DNA of 52,425 nucleotides, taken from assembly GCF_001667585.1 (NCBI RefSeq), contig NZ_LZJZ01000048.1, positions 1 to 52,425 of the forward strand. The letters are read 5' to 3'. This document shows positions 25,343-33,205 of the stretch, piece by piece. Below the pieces are notes generated by a model, which was not told the DNA's origin, searched no databases, and saw only the letters and a list, made by a program, of their open reading frames with translations. Source of the DNA: Mycobacterium sp. E2733. GTDB lineage: Bacteria > Actinomycetota > Actinomycetes > Mycobacteriales > Mycobacteriaceae. The translations under genes and the position numbers were made by a program. How positions within the stretch are numbered: position 1 is the first letter of the stretch; each line of letters begins with the position of its first letter.

Positions 25343-25765
25343 ATGTTCAAGGGATTCAAGAGTTTTGTGATGCGCGGTGACGTGATCACCGTCGCCATCG
25401 GTCTGGTTGTCGCCCTGGCCTTCTCGAACCTCGTCAAGGCCTTCACCGACAGCGTGATCAACCCGCTGGTTGCGGCCGTGCAGCCCAATGCCAAGTTCGG
25501 ATTGGGTTGGCAGCTCGGCGATGCCGGCAACAAGGCGACCTTCCTCGACATCGGATCGTTCATCTCGGCGATCATCTATTTCGTCGTCTTCATGACGGCC
25601 ATCTACTTCATGATCGTGTTGCCCTACAAGCACATCCAGGCCCGCCGCGGGGTCGCCGTGTTCGGCGAAGAACCGGCGACGAAGGCATGCCCGGAGTGCA
25701 AATCCGACATCCCCGAGGCCGCGCGCAAGTGCAAATACTGTGCCAGCCTCCAGACGTCCGCCTGA
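25343..25765 (+). CDS. MscL family channel with C-terminal zinc ribbon
   Basis: A 140-residue protein. The first 100 residues have the MscL plan: MFKGFKSFVMRGD amphipathic start, TM1 at about 14-34 (VAIGLVVALAFSNLV), FTDSVINPLV, periplasmic loop, TM2 at about 70-94 ending VLPYKHIQ. Instead of the usual cytoplasmic helix bundle the C-terminus carries a zinc ribbon with Cys116, Cys119, Cys130 and Cys133 (CPECK and CKYC). It would release osmolytes under hypo-osmotic stress; the ribbon may sense metal or redox. It differs clearly from M. tuberculosis MscL (Rv0985c), which has the opposite orientation at this locus. Confidence 0.85.
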   Translation: MFKGFKSFVMRGDVITVAIGLVVALAFSNLVKAFTDSVINPLVAAVQPNAKFGLGWQLGDAGNKATFLDIGSFISAIIYFVVFMTAIYFMIVLPYKHIQARRGVAVFGEEPATKACPECKSDIPEAARKCKYCASLQTSA

Positions 25766-25802
25766 TCCGGTTCACCTCGGGTGCGAAGTCGCAGCGAGGC
25801 AC

Positions 25803-26480
25803 TCAGTGCAGGGTGAGGGTCACCGCCTGACCCAGCGCCGAGCCCGCGACCGTGTTCGCCACGCGAGCCGGCAGCGCAACTAACACTACGCGGTCGCCGT
25901 CGTTGCCCTGGATCTTTGGCTTGGCCGACACGAGCACCACGACGGCGTCGGTGGCCACCACCTTCGGGGCGGTCTGGGGAGTCTCCGGCGCGCCGGTGGC
26001 CGGCGCGGCCAGCACGTCGACGACGTCGCCGACGCGGACAAGGTCGATCAGACCGCTGTCCGCCAGCCGCAGCGGCACGATGCGGGCGCCGGGTCCCGCC
26101 TTCGACGCTATTGCGGCCTCGGCCAGCCGGCTCCCCAGTAACCGCACATCGGTGAGCACCTCGCCGCGTCTCGTCGGGCCGGCCAGCGTCGAACCGGCCA
26201 CGGTGCTGACGTCGGCCAGTGACCCATCGGGAATGGTTGAGGCCAAACGTTTTTCGAGACGAACATCGGCGACGGTCAACGCGACGCCCGGCCGCAGGTC
26301 GTGATCGGCGACCACCACCTCGGCATAGTCACCGGCCGGATTGGAGCGCAGCGCCGCCAGGCCGGCCAGCACGACGAGCCCGCCCGCGGCGACCCGCCGC
26401 GCCAACACGGTCCGGGTCCAATCCGGACGCAGCATCAACAGGCGGCTGAATAGGCTTGGATTCAGCGATGATTCGCCCAC
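25803..26480 (-). CDS. SAF domain protein (Rv0990c-like)
   Basis: A 225-residue protein with one N-terminal TM segment (about residues 28-45) and an SAF domain (about 52-115; VVVADHDLRPGVALTVADVR, GPTRRGEVLTDVRLL), followed by a CpaB/RcpC-like beta region (VRVGDVVDVLAAP). SAF domains occur in Flp pilus assembly CpaB and in antifreeze-like proteins. No pilus genes are nearby. It is 67 bp downstream of the Ruc gene and likely in the same HrcA-controlled operon. GTG at 26480 gives the full frame; ATG at 26435 is an alternative. Confidence 0.75.
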   Translation of the reverse strand: MGESSLNPSLFSRLLMLRPDWTRTVLARRVAAGGLVVLAGLAALRSNPAGDYAEVVVADHDLRPGVALTVADVRLEKRLASTIPDGSLADVSTVAGSTLAGPTRRGEVLTDVRLLGSRLAEAAIASKAGPGARIVPLRLADSGLIDLVRVGDVVDVLAAPATGAPETPQTAPKVVATDAVVVLVSAKPKIQGNDGDRVVLVALPARVANTVAGSALGQAVTLTLH

Positions 26481-26547
26481 GCCGCAAAGGTAAGCGCAAC
26501 GCGATCACCGGCGACTGCCGGCGGCGGATGCGTTTGTGGATAACCCG

Positions 26548-26889
26548 TTAGCTCGAGGCGGCTGCGGTGGAGGCCGTGGAGGCGCTGCTCGACTTCTCGC
26601 TCGAGCTCGAGCCGGATTTCTCGCTCGACCCGGACTTCTGGGCGGATCCCGTCGTCGAACCGGAGTCGCTCGACGAGGACCCATTCGTGGAACTTGTGGA
26701 CGTCTTGCCGGACTCTCGGCTGTCGGTGCGGTAGAAGCCGCTGCCCTTGAACACCACGCCCACGGAGTTGAAGCGCTTGCGCAGCCGCCCGGAGCAGCGG
26801 TTGCAGGTGGTCAGCGCGTCGTCGGTGAAGGCCTGCACGATGTCGAAGCGATCGTCGCACGCGGTGCACTGATAGCTGTAAGTCGGCAC
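26548..26889 (-). CDS. ruc: FmdB-type zinc ribbon chaperone Ruc (Rv0991c-like)
   Basis: A 113-residue protein. The N-terminal FmdB zinc ribbon has Cys8, Cys11, Cys29 and Cys32 (CTAC and CNRC). From about residue 55 the protein is an intrinsically disordered Ser/Lys/Glu/Thr-rich tail. The M. tuberculosis orthologue was described as a redox-regulated chaperone (Ruc) that becomes active when its zinc cysteines are oxidised and works with DnaK. A CIRCE-type operator 29 bp upstream of the ATG supports heat-shock control. Confidence 0.88.
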   Translation of the reverse strand: MPTYSYQCTACDDRFDIVQAFTDDALTTCNRCSGRLRKRFNSVGVVFKGSGFYRTDSRESGKTSTSSTNGSSSSDSGSTTGSAQKSGSSEKSGSSSSEKSSSASTASTAAASS

Positions 26890-26917
26890 AAAAACCTCCG
26901 GATGATCGCAAAGTCTG

Positions 26918-26944
26918 TTAGCACTCTAGCGTCTCAAGTGCTAG
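26918..26944 (-). promoter_or_regulatory. CIRCE element (HrcA operator)
   Basis: The arms TTAGCACTC (26918-26926) and AAGTGCTAG (26936-26944), separated by 9 nt, match the CIRCE consensus TTAGCACTC-N9-GAGTGCTAA at 16 of 18 arm positions. It precedes the Ruc/SAF gene pair, whose M. tuberculosis orthologues I recall as HrcA-regulated. Confidence 0.75.
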
Positions 26945-26977
26945 AACCGCCACGTGACGCCACTCATTCCCGATCCG

Positions 26978-27577
26978 TTACCCCAGATTGAGTGCGATTA
27001 GTCCCATTCGCGGCGTGAGCGCATCGGTCATCGGTATGTCGTGCGGCTCGGCGGGCAACTCGTCCACCAACTCCGCGTCGCGCACCAGCGCGACCAGCCG
27101 GGCACGGGGGTCGCGGTCGGGCAGGGAGCGATCGTAGAAACCACGCCCCCGGCCCAGCCGCACCCCCGAGCGGTCGACGGCCAACGACGGCACCAGGATG
27201 ACGCTCGCCTCCGCGATCGCCGACGCGGGCAGCCACGGCTCCGGCGGCTCCAACAACCCCCACCGCGCGGACGTCAAGGTGCCCGGCCGGTATTCACCCC
27301 AGCGCAGCGGCAGCGGCGTGTTGTCCGCGGCGGTGCGCGCAACCGGCAGCAGCAGCCGTCCGGCGCGCCTCAGCAACACGTCCAGCATCTCGATGGATCC
27401 GGGTTCGGCGCCCACCGGCACGTACGCGCATACCGTGCTGACGCTGTTCACAAAGTTTTCCGCGGCTTCCAGTCGCTCGCACAGCATCCGCGCCTCGGCG
27501 GACCGGACGGCGTCGGCAACGCCGCGCCGGGCCACCTGCAGCTGCTCCCGCAACGTGGCCTTGCTGGTAGTCGCCAT
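26978..27577 (-). CDS. 5-formyltetrahydrofolate cyclo-ligase
   Basis: A 199-residue enzyme converting 5-formyl-THF to 5,10-methenyl-THF with ATP. Family features are TLREQLQVARR at the N-terminus, the substrate region PVGAEPGSIEM, and the ATP/phosphate loop VRLGRGRGFYDRSL near residue 140-155. It corresponds to Rv0992c. It diverges from galU with a 75-bp shared promoter region, and its stop precedes the CIRCE element of the next minus-strand operon. Confidence 0.92.
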   Translation of the reverse strand: MATTSKATLREQLQVARRGVADAVRSAEARMLCERLEAAENFVNSVSTVCAYVPVGAEPGSIEMLDVLLRRAGRLLLPVARTAADNTPLPLRWGEYRPGTLTSARWGLLEPPEPWLPASAIAEASVILVPSLAVDRSGVRLGRGRGFYDRSLPDRDPRARLVALVRDAELVDELPAEPHDIPMTDALTPRMGLIALNLG

Positions 27578-27639
27578 CCCTTAACCATTGCAGCCGTGTC
27601 TTCGGCCGCGCCACACCGACTCGGCAAACCACATCGGGT

Positions 27640-27645
27640 TATCGT
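27640..27645 (+). promoter_or_regulatory. -10 element, probable leaderless galU start
   Basis: TATCGT matches TANNNT and ends 7 nt before the galU ATG at 27653, the spacing expected for transcription starting on the start codon. No ribosome-binding site is seen. Confidence 0.45.
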
Positions 27646-27652
27646 GTGAACA

Positions 27653-28564
27653 ATGTCAAGCCCAAAAGTGGTGGTCCCACACACGGCGATCGTGCCCGCT
27701 GCCGGTCTTGGTACCCGATTCCTGCCCGCGACGAAAACGGTGCCCAAGGAGCTGCTGCCCGTCGTCGACACCCCCGGCATCGAGCTGGTCGCCGCCGAGG
27801 CGGCTGAGGCGGGCGCCGACCGCCTGGTGATCATCACCTCCGAGGGCAAGGACGGCGTCGTCGCGCACTTCGTCGAGGACCTGGTCCTCGAGGGCACGCT
27901 GGAGGCGCGCGGCAAGAAGGCGATGCTCGACAAGGTGCGTCGGGCGCCGCAGCTGATCAAGGTCGAGTCCGTGGTGCAGGCCGAGCCGCTGGGCCTGGGG
28001 CACGCCATCAGCTGCGTGGAGCCTGCCCTGACGCCCGACGACGACGCCGTCATGGTGTTGCTGCCCGATGACCTGGTGCTGCCGACCGGCGTCCTGGAGA
28101 CGATGGCGAAAGTCCGGGCGGACCACGGCGGCACGGTCTTGTGCGCCATCGAGGTGACGCCCGAAGAGATCAGCTCCTACGGCGTTTTCGACGTCGAGCC
28201 GGTGCCCGGCGATGAAAATCCCGACGTGCTGAAGGTCAACGGCATGGTCGAGAAGCCCAAGCGCGAGGACGCTCCATCGATGCTGGCCGCGGCGGGCCGC
28301 TACGTGCTCGACCGCGCCATCTTCGACGCGTTGCGCCGCGTCGACCGCGGAGTGGGCGGCGAAGTCCAGCTCACCGACGCGATCGCCCTGCTCATCTCGG
28401 AGGGCCACCCCGTGCACGTCGTCGTGCATCGCGGATCCCGACACGACTTGGGAAATCCCGGCGGCTACCTCAAGGCTGCGGTTGACTTTGCATTGGATCG
28501 TGACGACTACGGCCCTGATTTGCGGCGATGGTTGGTGGCGCGGTTAGGCCTGGCCGAGAGGTAG
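27653..28564 (+). CDS. galU: UTP-glucose-1-phosphate uridylyltransferase
   Basis: A 303-residue nucleotidyltransferase that makes UDP-glucose for cell envelope polysaccharides and trehalose. The N-terminal PAAGLGTRFLPATKTVPKELLP is the nucleotide-binding signature with the catalytic Arg and Lys; EPLGLGHAI, LLPDDLVLP and GMVEKPK complete the active site. Full length. It is followed at 54 bp by glp and shares a divergent promoter region with the cyclo-ligase gene. Confidence 0.96.
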   Translation: MSSPKVVVPHTAIVPAAGLGTRFLPATKTVPKELLPVVDTPGIELVAAEAAEAGADRLVIITSEGKDGVVAHFVEDLVLEGTLEARGKKAMLDKVRRAPQLIKVESVVQAEPLGLGHAISCVEPALTPDDDAVMVLLPDDLVLPTGVLETMAKVRADHGGTVLCAIEVTPEEISSYGVFDVEPVPGDENPDVLKVNGMVEKPKREDAPSMLAAAGRYVLDRAIFDALRRVDRGVGGEVQLTDAIALLISEGHPVHVVVHRGSRHDLGNPGGYLKAAVDFALDRDDYGPDLRRWLVARLGLAER

Positions 28565-28618
28565 CCGGCCGATGCGCCCAGCCCAGGACGGCGCCCGTCT
28601 AGGGCAGAGAGGCGCGCT

Positions 28619-29914
28619 GTGCGTTCTGTGGAGGAGCAGCAGGCCCGGATAACGGCTGCCGCGGTGGCTCCGCGGCCCATCCGGGTGGCCATCGCCGAGG
28701 CGCAGGGGCTGATGTGCGCCGAGGAAGTAGTCACCGAGCGCCCGATGCCCGGGTTCGATCAGGCCGCAATCGACGGCTACGCGGTGCGCAGCGTCGACGT
28801 GCTGGGCGTCGGCGAAGTGGGCGCCGACAGTTTGGGCGAGCCGCCCGGCGAGGCGGAGCGCGACGAAGACCGGCGCGAGGGGTTGGTGCTGCCCGTGATG
28901 GGAACCATCGAGGCCGGTGCGCGCACGCCCAGCCGCCTGCAGCCCCGACAGGCCGCCCGCGTGCACACGGGAGCCCCGCTACCCACGCTCGCCGACGCCG
29001 TGATCCCGTTGCGCTGGACCGATGGCGGCAGCTCGCGGGTGCGGATCCTGCGCGGGGCGCCGTCGGGCGCGTACGTGCGACGCACCGGGGACGATGTGCA
29101 GCCCGGTGACGTCGCGGTGCGCGCCGGGACGGTCATCGGCGCGGCCCAGGTCGGCCTGCTGGCGGCGGTCGGGCGCGAACGGGTGTTGGTGCATCCGCGG
29201 CCGCGGGTGACGGTGGTGGCCGTCGGCGGCGAACTGGTCGACATCTCGCGCACCCCCGGCAGCGGCCAGGTGTATGACGTCAACTCTTACGCGTTGGCGG
29301 CGGCAGCCCGCGATGCCGGTGCGGAGGTCAACCGCATCGGCATCGTCAGCAGCGATCCCGGCGAATTCCGCGAAGTCATCGAGGGCCAGATCAACCGGGC
29401 CGAGGTGGTGGTGATCGCCGGCGGTGTCGGGGGCGCCGCCGCCGAGCCGGTGCGGTTGGTCCTCTCCGAGCTCGGGGAGATGGAAGTCGTCCGCGTCGCG
29501 ATGCATCCCGGGTCCGTCCAGGGATTCGGGCAGCTCGGCCGCGACGGTGTCCCGACGTTCCTGCTGCCCGCCAACCCGGTCAGCGCGCTGGTGGTCTTCG
29601 AAGTGATGGTGCGGCCGCTGATCCGGCTTTCCTTGGGCAAGCGCCAGCCGATGCGCAGAATCGTGCAGGCCCGCACGCTGTCGCCGATCACGTCGGTCGC
29701 GGGGCGTAAGGGCTACCTGCGCGGCCAGCTGATGCGCGACCAGGAGACCGGTGAATATCTGGTGCAGGCGCTGGGTGGTGGGGCCCCGGGGGCGTCCTCG
29801 CACCTGTTGGCCACCCTCGCCGAAGCGAACTGCCTCGTGGTGGTGCCCAGCGGCGCCGAACAAATCCGCACCGGCGAGATCGTCGACGTCGCCTTCTTGG
29901 CTCAACGCGGTTAA
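28619..29914 (+). CDS. glp: Molybdotransferase-like divisome protein Glp (MoeA1)
   Basis: A 431-residue MoeA/gephyrin-fold protein (Rv0994, moeA1). Domains: MoeA N-terminal (FDQAAIDGYAVR; VHTGAPLPTLADAV), MoCF-like central (VAVGGELVDI, VIAGGVGGAAAEPVRL, LPANPVSALVVFE) and MoeA C-terminal (about 350-431). In Corynebacterium the orthologue Glp is a gephyrin-like divisome component that binds FtsZ and the membrane receptor GlpR; the sepX/glpR gene two positions downstream supports that role here. A true molybdenum-cofactor activity cannot be excluded. Its TAA is directly followed by the rimJ GTG. Confidence 0.88.
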   Translation: MRSVEEQQARITAAAVAPRPIRVAIAEAQGLMCAEEVVTERPMPGFDQAAIDGYAVRSVDVLGVGEVGADSLGEPPGEAERDEDRREGLVLPVMGTIEAGARTPSRLQPRQAARVHTGAPLPTLADAVIPLRWTDGGSSRVRILRGAPSGAYVRRTGDDVQPGDVAVRAGTVIGAAQVGLLAAVGRERVLVHPRPRVTVVAVGGELVDISRTPGSGQVYDVNSYALAAAARDAGAEVNRIGIVSSDPGEFREVIEGQINRAEVVVIAGGVGGAAAEPVRLVLSELGEMEVVRVAMHPGSVQGFGQLGRDGVPTFLLPANPVSALVVFEVMVRPLIRLSLGKRQPMRRIVQARTLSPITSVAGRKGYLRGQLMRDQETGEYLVQALGGGAPGASSHLLATLAEANCLVVVPSGAEQIRTGEIVDVAFLAQRG

Positions 29915-30589
29915 GTGCGACGACTCCGCGCGCGCGTGAACCTGTTGCGTACCAACGCCCGTCATCCGGGTTGGCCCCTGGACGTCGGCCCGTTGCGGGT
30001 CCCCGCGGGGGTGGTCCGGTTGCGGCCGGTGCGGATGCGCGATGGCGCCCAGTGGAGCCGCATTCGGTTGGCCGACCGGGCGCACCTCGAACCGTGGGAG
30101 CCAAGCGCGGAGGGCGATTGGACCACCCGGCACACGGTCGCCGCGTGGCCGGCGCTGTGCTCCGGTCTGCGTGCCGAGGCTCGTGCGGGCCGGATGTTGC
30201 CCTACGTCATCGAGCTCGACGGGCGGTTCTGTGGCCAGCTGACCATCGGCAACGTCACCCACGGCGCGCTGCGGTCGGCGTGGATCGGCTACTGGGTGCC
30301 CCGGTCGGCGACCGGCGGCGGGGTGGCCACGGCGGCGTTGGCGCTGGGCCTGGACCACTGCTTCGGCCCGGTGATGCTGCATCGCGTGGAGGCCACGGTG
30401 CGGCCCGAGAACGCCGCCAGCCGGGCCGTACTGGCGAAAGTCGGCTTCCGCCAGGAGGGACTGTTGCAGCGTTATCTCGAGGTGGACAAGGCGTGGCGAG
30501 ACCATCTGTTGATGGCCATCACGGCCGAAGAGGTGTCCGGATCGGTGGCCTCGACGCTGGTCCGCGGAGGGCACGCCAGCTGGGCCTGA
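29915..30589 (+). CDS. rimJ: GNAT family N-acetyltransferase (RimJ-like)
   Basis: A 224-residue GNAT enzyme related to ribosomal-protein alanine acetyltransferases. The acetyl-CoA pyrophosphate loop region SATGGGVATAAL (usual Q/RxxGxG/A form) and the C-terminal VRPENAASRAVLAKVGFRQEG are characteristic. It corresponds to Rv0995. The first ~20 residues are arginine-rich and not conserved, so translation may begin at a later in-frame start. It sits directly between glp and sepX/glpR, a conserved order in actinobacteria. Confidence 0.85.
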   Translation: MRRLRARVNLLRTNARHPGWPLDVGPLRVPAGVVRLRPVRMRDGAQWSRIRLADRAHLEPWEPSAEGDWTTRHTVAAWPALCSGLRAEARAGRMLPYVIELDGRFCGQLTIGNVTHGALRSAWIGYWVPRSATGGGVATAALALGLDHCFGPVMLHRVEATVRPENAASRAVLAKVGFRQEGLLQRYLEVDKAWRDHLLMAITAEEVSGSVASTLVRGGHASWA

Positions 30590-30762
30590 CCGCCCCGCTT
30601 GATTGCCGCCCAACCCTCCGCTTTGTGGCTACCGCGACACGAGTGACTTGTGGTGCTTGTGAGAGGCAAATTACAGGTGTGTAATTGTCCTGGTCACTAA
30701 GACCCGGCCGTGCTGGCCCCGGTGGGCCTCGCGGGGATCGGAATCGAAGAGAGCAGGTCGTC

Positions 30763-31797
30763 ATGCCAAGCATTCCGCAGTCACTGTTGTGGATCTCGCT
30801 CGTAGTGCTCTGGCTCTTCGTCTTGGTGCCGATGCTCGTCAGCAAACGCGACGCCGTGCGGCGCACCAGCGACGTGGCCCTGGCGACCCGGGTCCTCAAC
30901 GGTGGCGAGAACTCGCGGCTGCTCAAGCGCAGCGGTCCGGCCGCCGGTCACCGCAGCGACCCCGACTGGAAGCCGCCGGAAGAGTCGGCCGAAACCGAGC
31001 TCGACGAGGACCGCGACCTCGCCGAGGATGAGGACGAAGAAGACACCGACGAGCTGCGCCAGCTGCGCCCAGTGGTCATGAAGGTCGCGGCGCCCGAGGA
31101 CACCGAGCCGGACTACCTCGACGTCGACGTCGTCGAGGACTCACAGGCGCTACCGGCGGCCGCGGCGGTCGAGGAGGAAGCCGAAGCCGACGAGGACGAC
31201 GAGGATTCCGACACCGACGTGGTCGCTCACGGGGGCGACGAGGGTGACGGGGGCGACGAGGGCTACGAATACGTCGAGGACTCTTCGGGTCTGGAGCCGG
31301 GGGCCGAGGCCGAGGCCGACGACGAGGAGATGCCGGCGCCGGCCCCCCGGAACGCGTCGCGCCGCCGCCGGTTCGACACCAAGACCGCGGCCGCGGTCAG
31401 CGCCCGCAAGTACGCCTTCCGCAAGCGCGTGCTGATGGTGATGGCCGTCGTCCTGGTCGGCACGGCCACGGCCGCATTCAAAATTTCGCCGAGCGCCTGG
31501 TGGGCGTGCGGCAGTGCCACGGCCGTGACGCTGCTGTACCTGGCCTACCTGCGGCGCCAGACCCGCATCGAGGAGAAGGTGCGTCGCCGCCGCATGCAGC
31601 GGATGGCGCGAGCGCGGATGGGCGTCGAGAACGCGTACGACCGCGACTACGACGTGGTTCCGTCGCGGCTGCGGCGTCCGGGCGCGGTGGTCCTGGAAAT
31701 CGACGACGAGGACCCGATCTTCGAGCACCTGGATTACGCGATGCCGATGCGGAACTTCGGTTGGCCCCGCGACCTGCCGCGCGCCGTCGGCGAGTAG
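30763..31797 (+). CDS. sepX: Divisome protein SepX/GlpR (Rv0996-like)
   Basis: A 344-residue membrane protein. An N-terminal TM helix (about residues 4-24) is followed by a long acidic disordered region with runs of Glu/Asp (about 70-205), two further TM segments (about 222-262), and a basic arginine-rich C-terminal part. The plan matches SepX of Streptomyces and GlpR of Corynebacterium, the membrane receptor of Glp. ATG at 30763 (MPSIPQSLLWIS) is used because homology starts there; upstream in-frame sequence is not conserved. The 173-bp gap before it contains no gene. Confidence 0.85.
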   Translation: MPSIPQSLLWISLVVLWLFVLVPMLVSKRDAVRRTSDVALATRVLNGGENSRLLKRSGPAAGHRSDPDWKPPEESAETELDEDRDLAEDEDEEDTDELRQLRPVVMKVAAPEDTEPDYLDVDVVEDSQALPAAAAVEEEAEADEDDEDSDTDVVAHGGDEGDGGDEGYEYVEDSSGLEPGAEAEADDEEMPAPAPRNASRRRRFDTKTAAAVSARKYAFRKRVLMVMAVVLVGTATAAFKISPSAWWACGSATAVTLLYLAYLRRQTRIEEKVRRRRMQRMARARMGVENAYDRDYDVVPSRLRRPGAVVLEIDDEDPIFEHLDYAMPMRNFGWPRDLPRAVGE

Positions 31798-31847
31798 CGC
31801 CGGCGGTTCGGCGGTTCGTGCCGCGGCTGGTAGCCTGCTAGCGGTCA

Positions 31848-31923
31848 GGGGCTATGGCGCAGTTGGTAGCGCGACTCGTTCGCATCGAGTAGGTCAGGGG
31901 TTCGAATCCCCTTAGCTCCACCA
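31848..31923 (+). tRNA. tRNA-Ala (anticodon CGC), CCA encoded
   Basis: The cloverleaf is complete. Acceptor GGGGCTA pairs with TAGCTCC (one G-T), D arm GGCGC/GCGC, anticodon stem ACTCG/CGAGT with a 7-nt loop TTCGCAT (anticodon CGC), variable region AGGTC, T arm AGGGG/CCCCT with TTCGAAT. The discriminator A is followed by a genomic CCA at 31921-31923. A TAGCCT -10 box at 31831-31836 lies just upstream. It separates conserved core genes on the left from accessory genes on the right. Confidence 0.95.
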
Positions 31924-32085
31924 AACTGGAATCCGCGTCAAGCTTGATCCAGGCCTGGCTGCTCTCCGAATTCGCCGTGCGGTGACGTCGCTGAGCTGCC
32001 GAACGGCGAAGGTCTCCACTCCTTCGCACGGTCGGTTCGAGCTCCGTCCTGCAGCGGTTGGTGTGCAGCGGGGTTCCTTCGCTTG

Positions 32086-32679
32086 TCAGCGAATCGAGAG
32101 GCCGTTAATCACCGTGTCGATCAGTCCCTCATAGCGGCCGATCGTTTCCTGCGCCGATGTCGTGACGCTGAGCATGCGGTACAGCATGGCTCCGATTATC
32201 GCGTCGGCCGCGGCTTCAATGTTGGCGTCGGCTCGGATCTGACCGCGCGAGATTCCGGTTCGTAACCGTTCACCCAAGGCGTCGTGAAAGCGGCCGGTGA
32301 GTTGGCCGTACAAGATGTCGCGGTCGTGAAGATCCTCGGCGGCCGCAACCGCTAAGGCGCGCACAAGCGCAACGTTGTCCGCCGCGGCGCTGAGTGCGGC
32401 AGACGAATGCATCCAGGTTCGCAGGTCTGCCACCGTGTCGCCCGTATCAGGAAGAGTGAAGTCGGCTTGGGCGTACGCGTGCATCACGGCCTCGGCCACG
32501 AGCGGAGCTTTTGACGGCCATCGGCGATAGACCGTCTGTGTGCCCACGCCGGCGCGAGCGGCGACCTTGTCCATGGACACCCCCACGTAGCCGCTCTCAA
32601 CAAGCAGGGCGCGGGTGGCGTCGAGGATGGCCTCGTGCGCTGCAGCACTGCGCGGTCGCCCTGGCCGAGATCGGCTCAC
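32086..32679 (-). CDS. TetR/AcrR family transcriptional regulator
   Basis: A 197-residue repressor. The N-terminal helix-turn-helix (about residues 15-60; AILDATRALLVESGYVGVSMDKVAARAGVGTQT region with recognition helix VGTQTVYRRWPSK) is followed by a C-terminal ligand-binding domain with the TetR_C_11-like pattern. It is divergent from the membrane protein/P450 pair, and the shared intergenic region holds a 7-7-7 inverted repeat (32782-32802) that is a plausible operator. Confidence 0.9.
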   Translation of the reverse strand: MSRSRPGRPRSAAAHEAILDATRALLVESGYVGVSMDKVAARAGVGTQTVYRRWPSKAPLVAEAVMHAYAQADFTLPDTGDTVADLRTWMHSSAALSAAADNVALVRALAVAAAEDLHDRDILYGQLTGRFHDALGERLRTGISRGQIRADANIEAAADAIIGAMLYRMLSVTTSAQETIGRYEGLIDTVINGLSIR

Positions 32680-32781
32680 CAGACGACCCTAATCCAGGAT
32701 GGTGAGTCGCTCCTGCCCCTACTGAGGTTGACCGCGGCGCTGTGTGCATGTGGACATAGCCTGTCACATCGTGCGACTATT

Positions 32782-32802
32782 TACGAGAAAATTCCTCTCG
32801 TA
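32782..32802. promoter_or_regulatory. TetR-type operator in the divergent promoter
   Basis: TACGAGA (32782-32788) and TCTCGTA (32796-32802) form a perfect 7-bp inverted repeat around a 7-nt AT-rich centre. Its position between the tetR start (32679) and the plus-strand membrane protein/P450 genes fits control by the adjacent regulator. Confidence 0.6.
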
Positions 32803-32826
32803 TTGAAGGATGCTTGTGGTGTTCCC

Positions 32827-33195
32827 GTGGTAAGTGAACGCGATTCGATGGACGCACAACTGAGGCGTCTCGCGACGATTGACACTCAGGTTCGCAATGC
32901 CGAGGGAAACTACTATCGGGCACTAGTGGTCACCGTCATCGGGCTCGCGCATTTTGCGGTTCCCAGAGTCTTCGACCCCATCAACCGCCTTGCCTTCCGG
33001 GACAATCCGCGCACATTCACCTACATCAATGGCGCGATCGAAACGATGATGGGGGTCCTGATGGCCGTTTCACGGACCCGCGGGATATTGGCTTTCGTGT
33101 CCACCGGCTACGTCGTATACCTCGTCGTCAACATCATTCGAACGTGGACGGCAAGACGCAGCCACCCGGATCGCGCCGGCGGACAGTCCGGATAG
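32827..33195 (+). CDS. Small membrane protein upstream of P450
   Basis: A protein of about 122 residues that I do not recognise. After a short charged N-terminus with a possible coiled segment (DAQLRRLATIDTQVRNAEG) there are two or three hydrophobic helices (about residues 33-50, 70-90 and 93-112) and a basic tail. GTG at 32827 or ATG at 32848 could start it; earlier in-frame sequence overlaps the divergent promoter. It ends 10 bp before the P450 ATG, so the two are co-transcribed, and it may anchor or assist the P450 or transport its substrate. Confidence 0.65.
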   Translation: MVSERDSMDAQLRRLATIDTQVRNAEGNYYRALVVTVIGLAHFAVPRVFDPINRLAFRDNPRTFTYINGAIETMMGVLMAVSRTRGILAFVSTGYVVYLVVNIIRTWTARRSHPDRAGGQSG

Positions 33196-33205
33196 GGGAG
33201 CCAAG

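Noticed and set aside
31838..32029. Small minus-strand frame with ELRGFEPLTYSMRTSRAT
   Set aside because: It is the antisense of the tRNA-Ala gene, a common false gene call.
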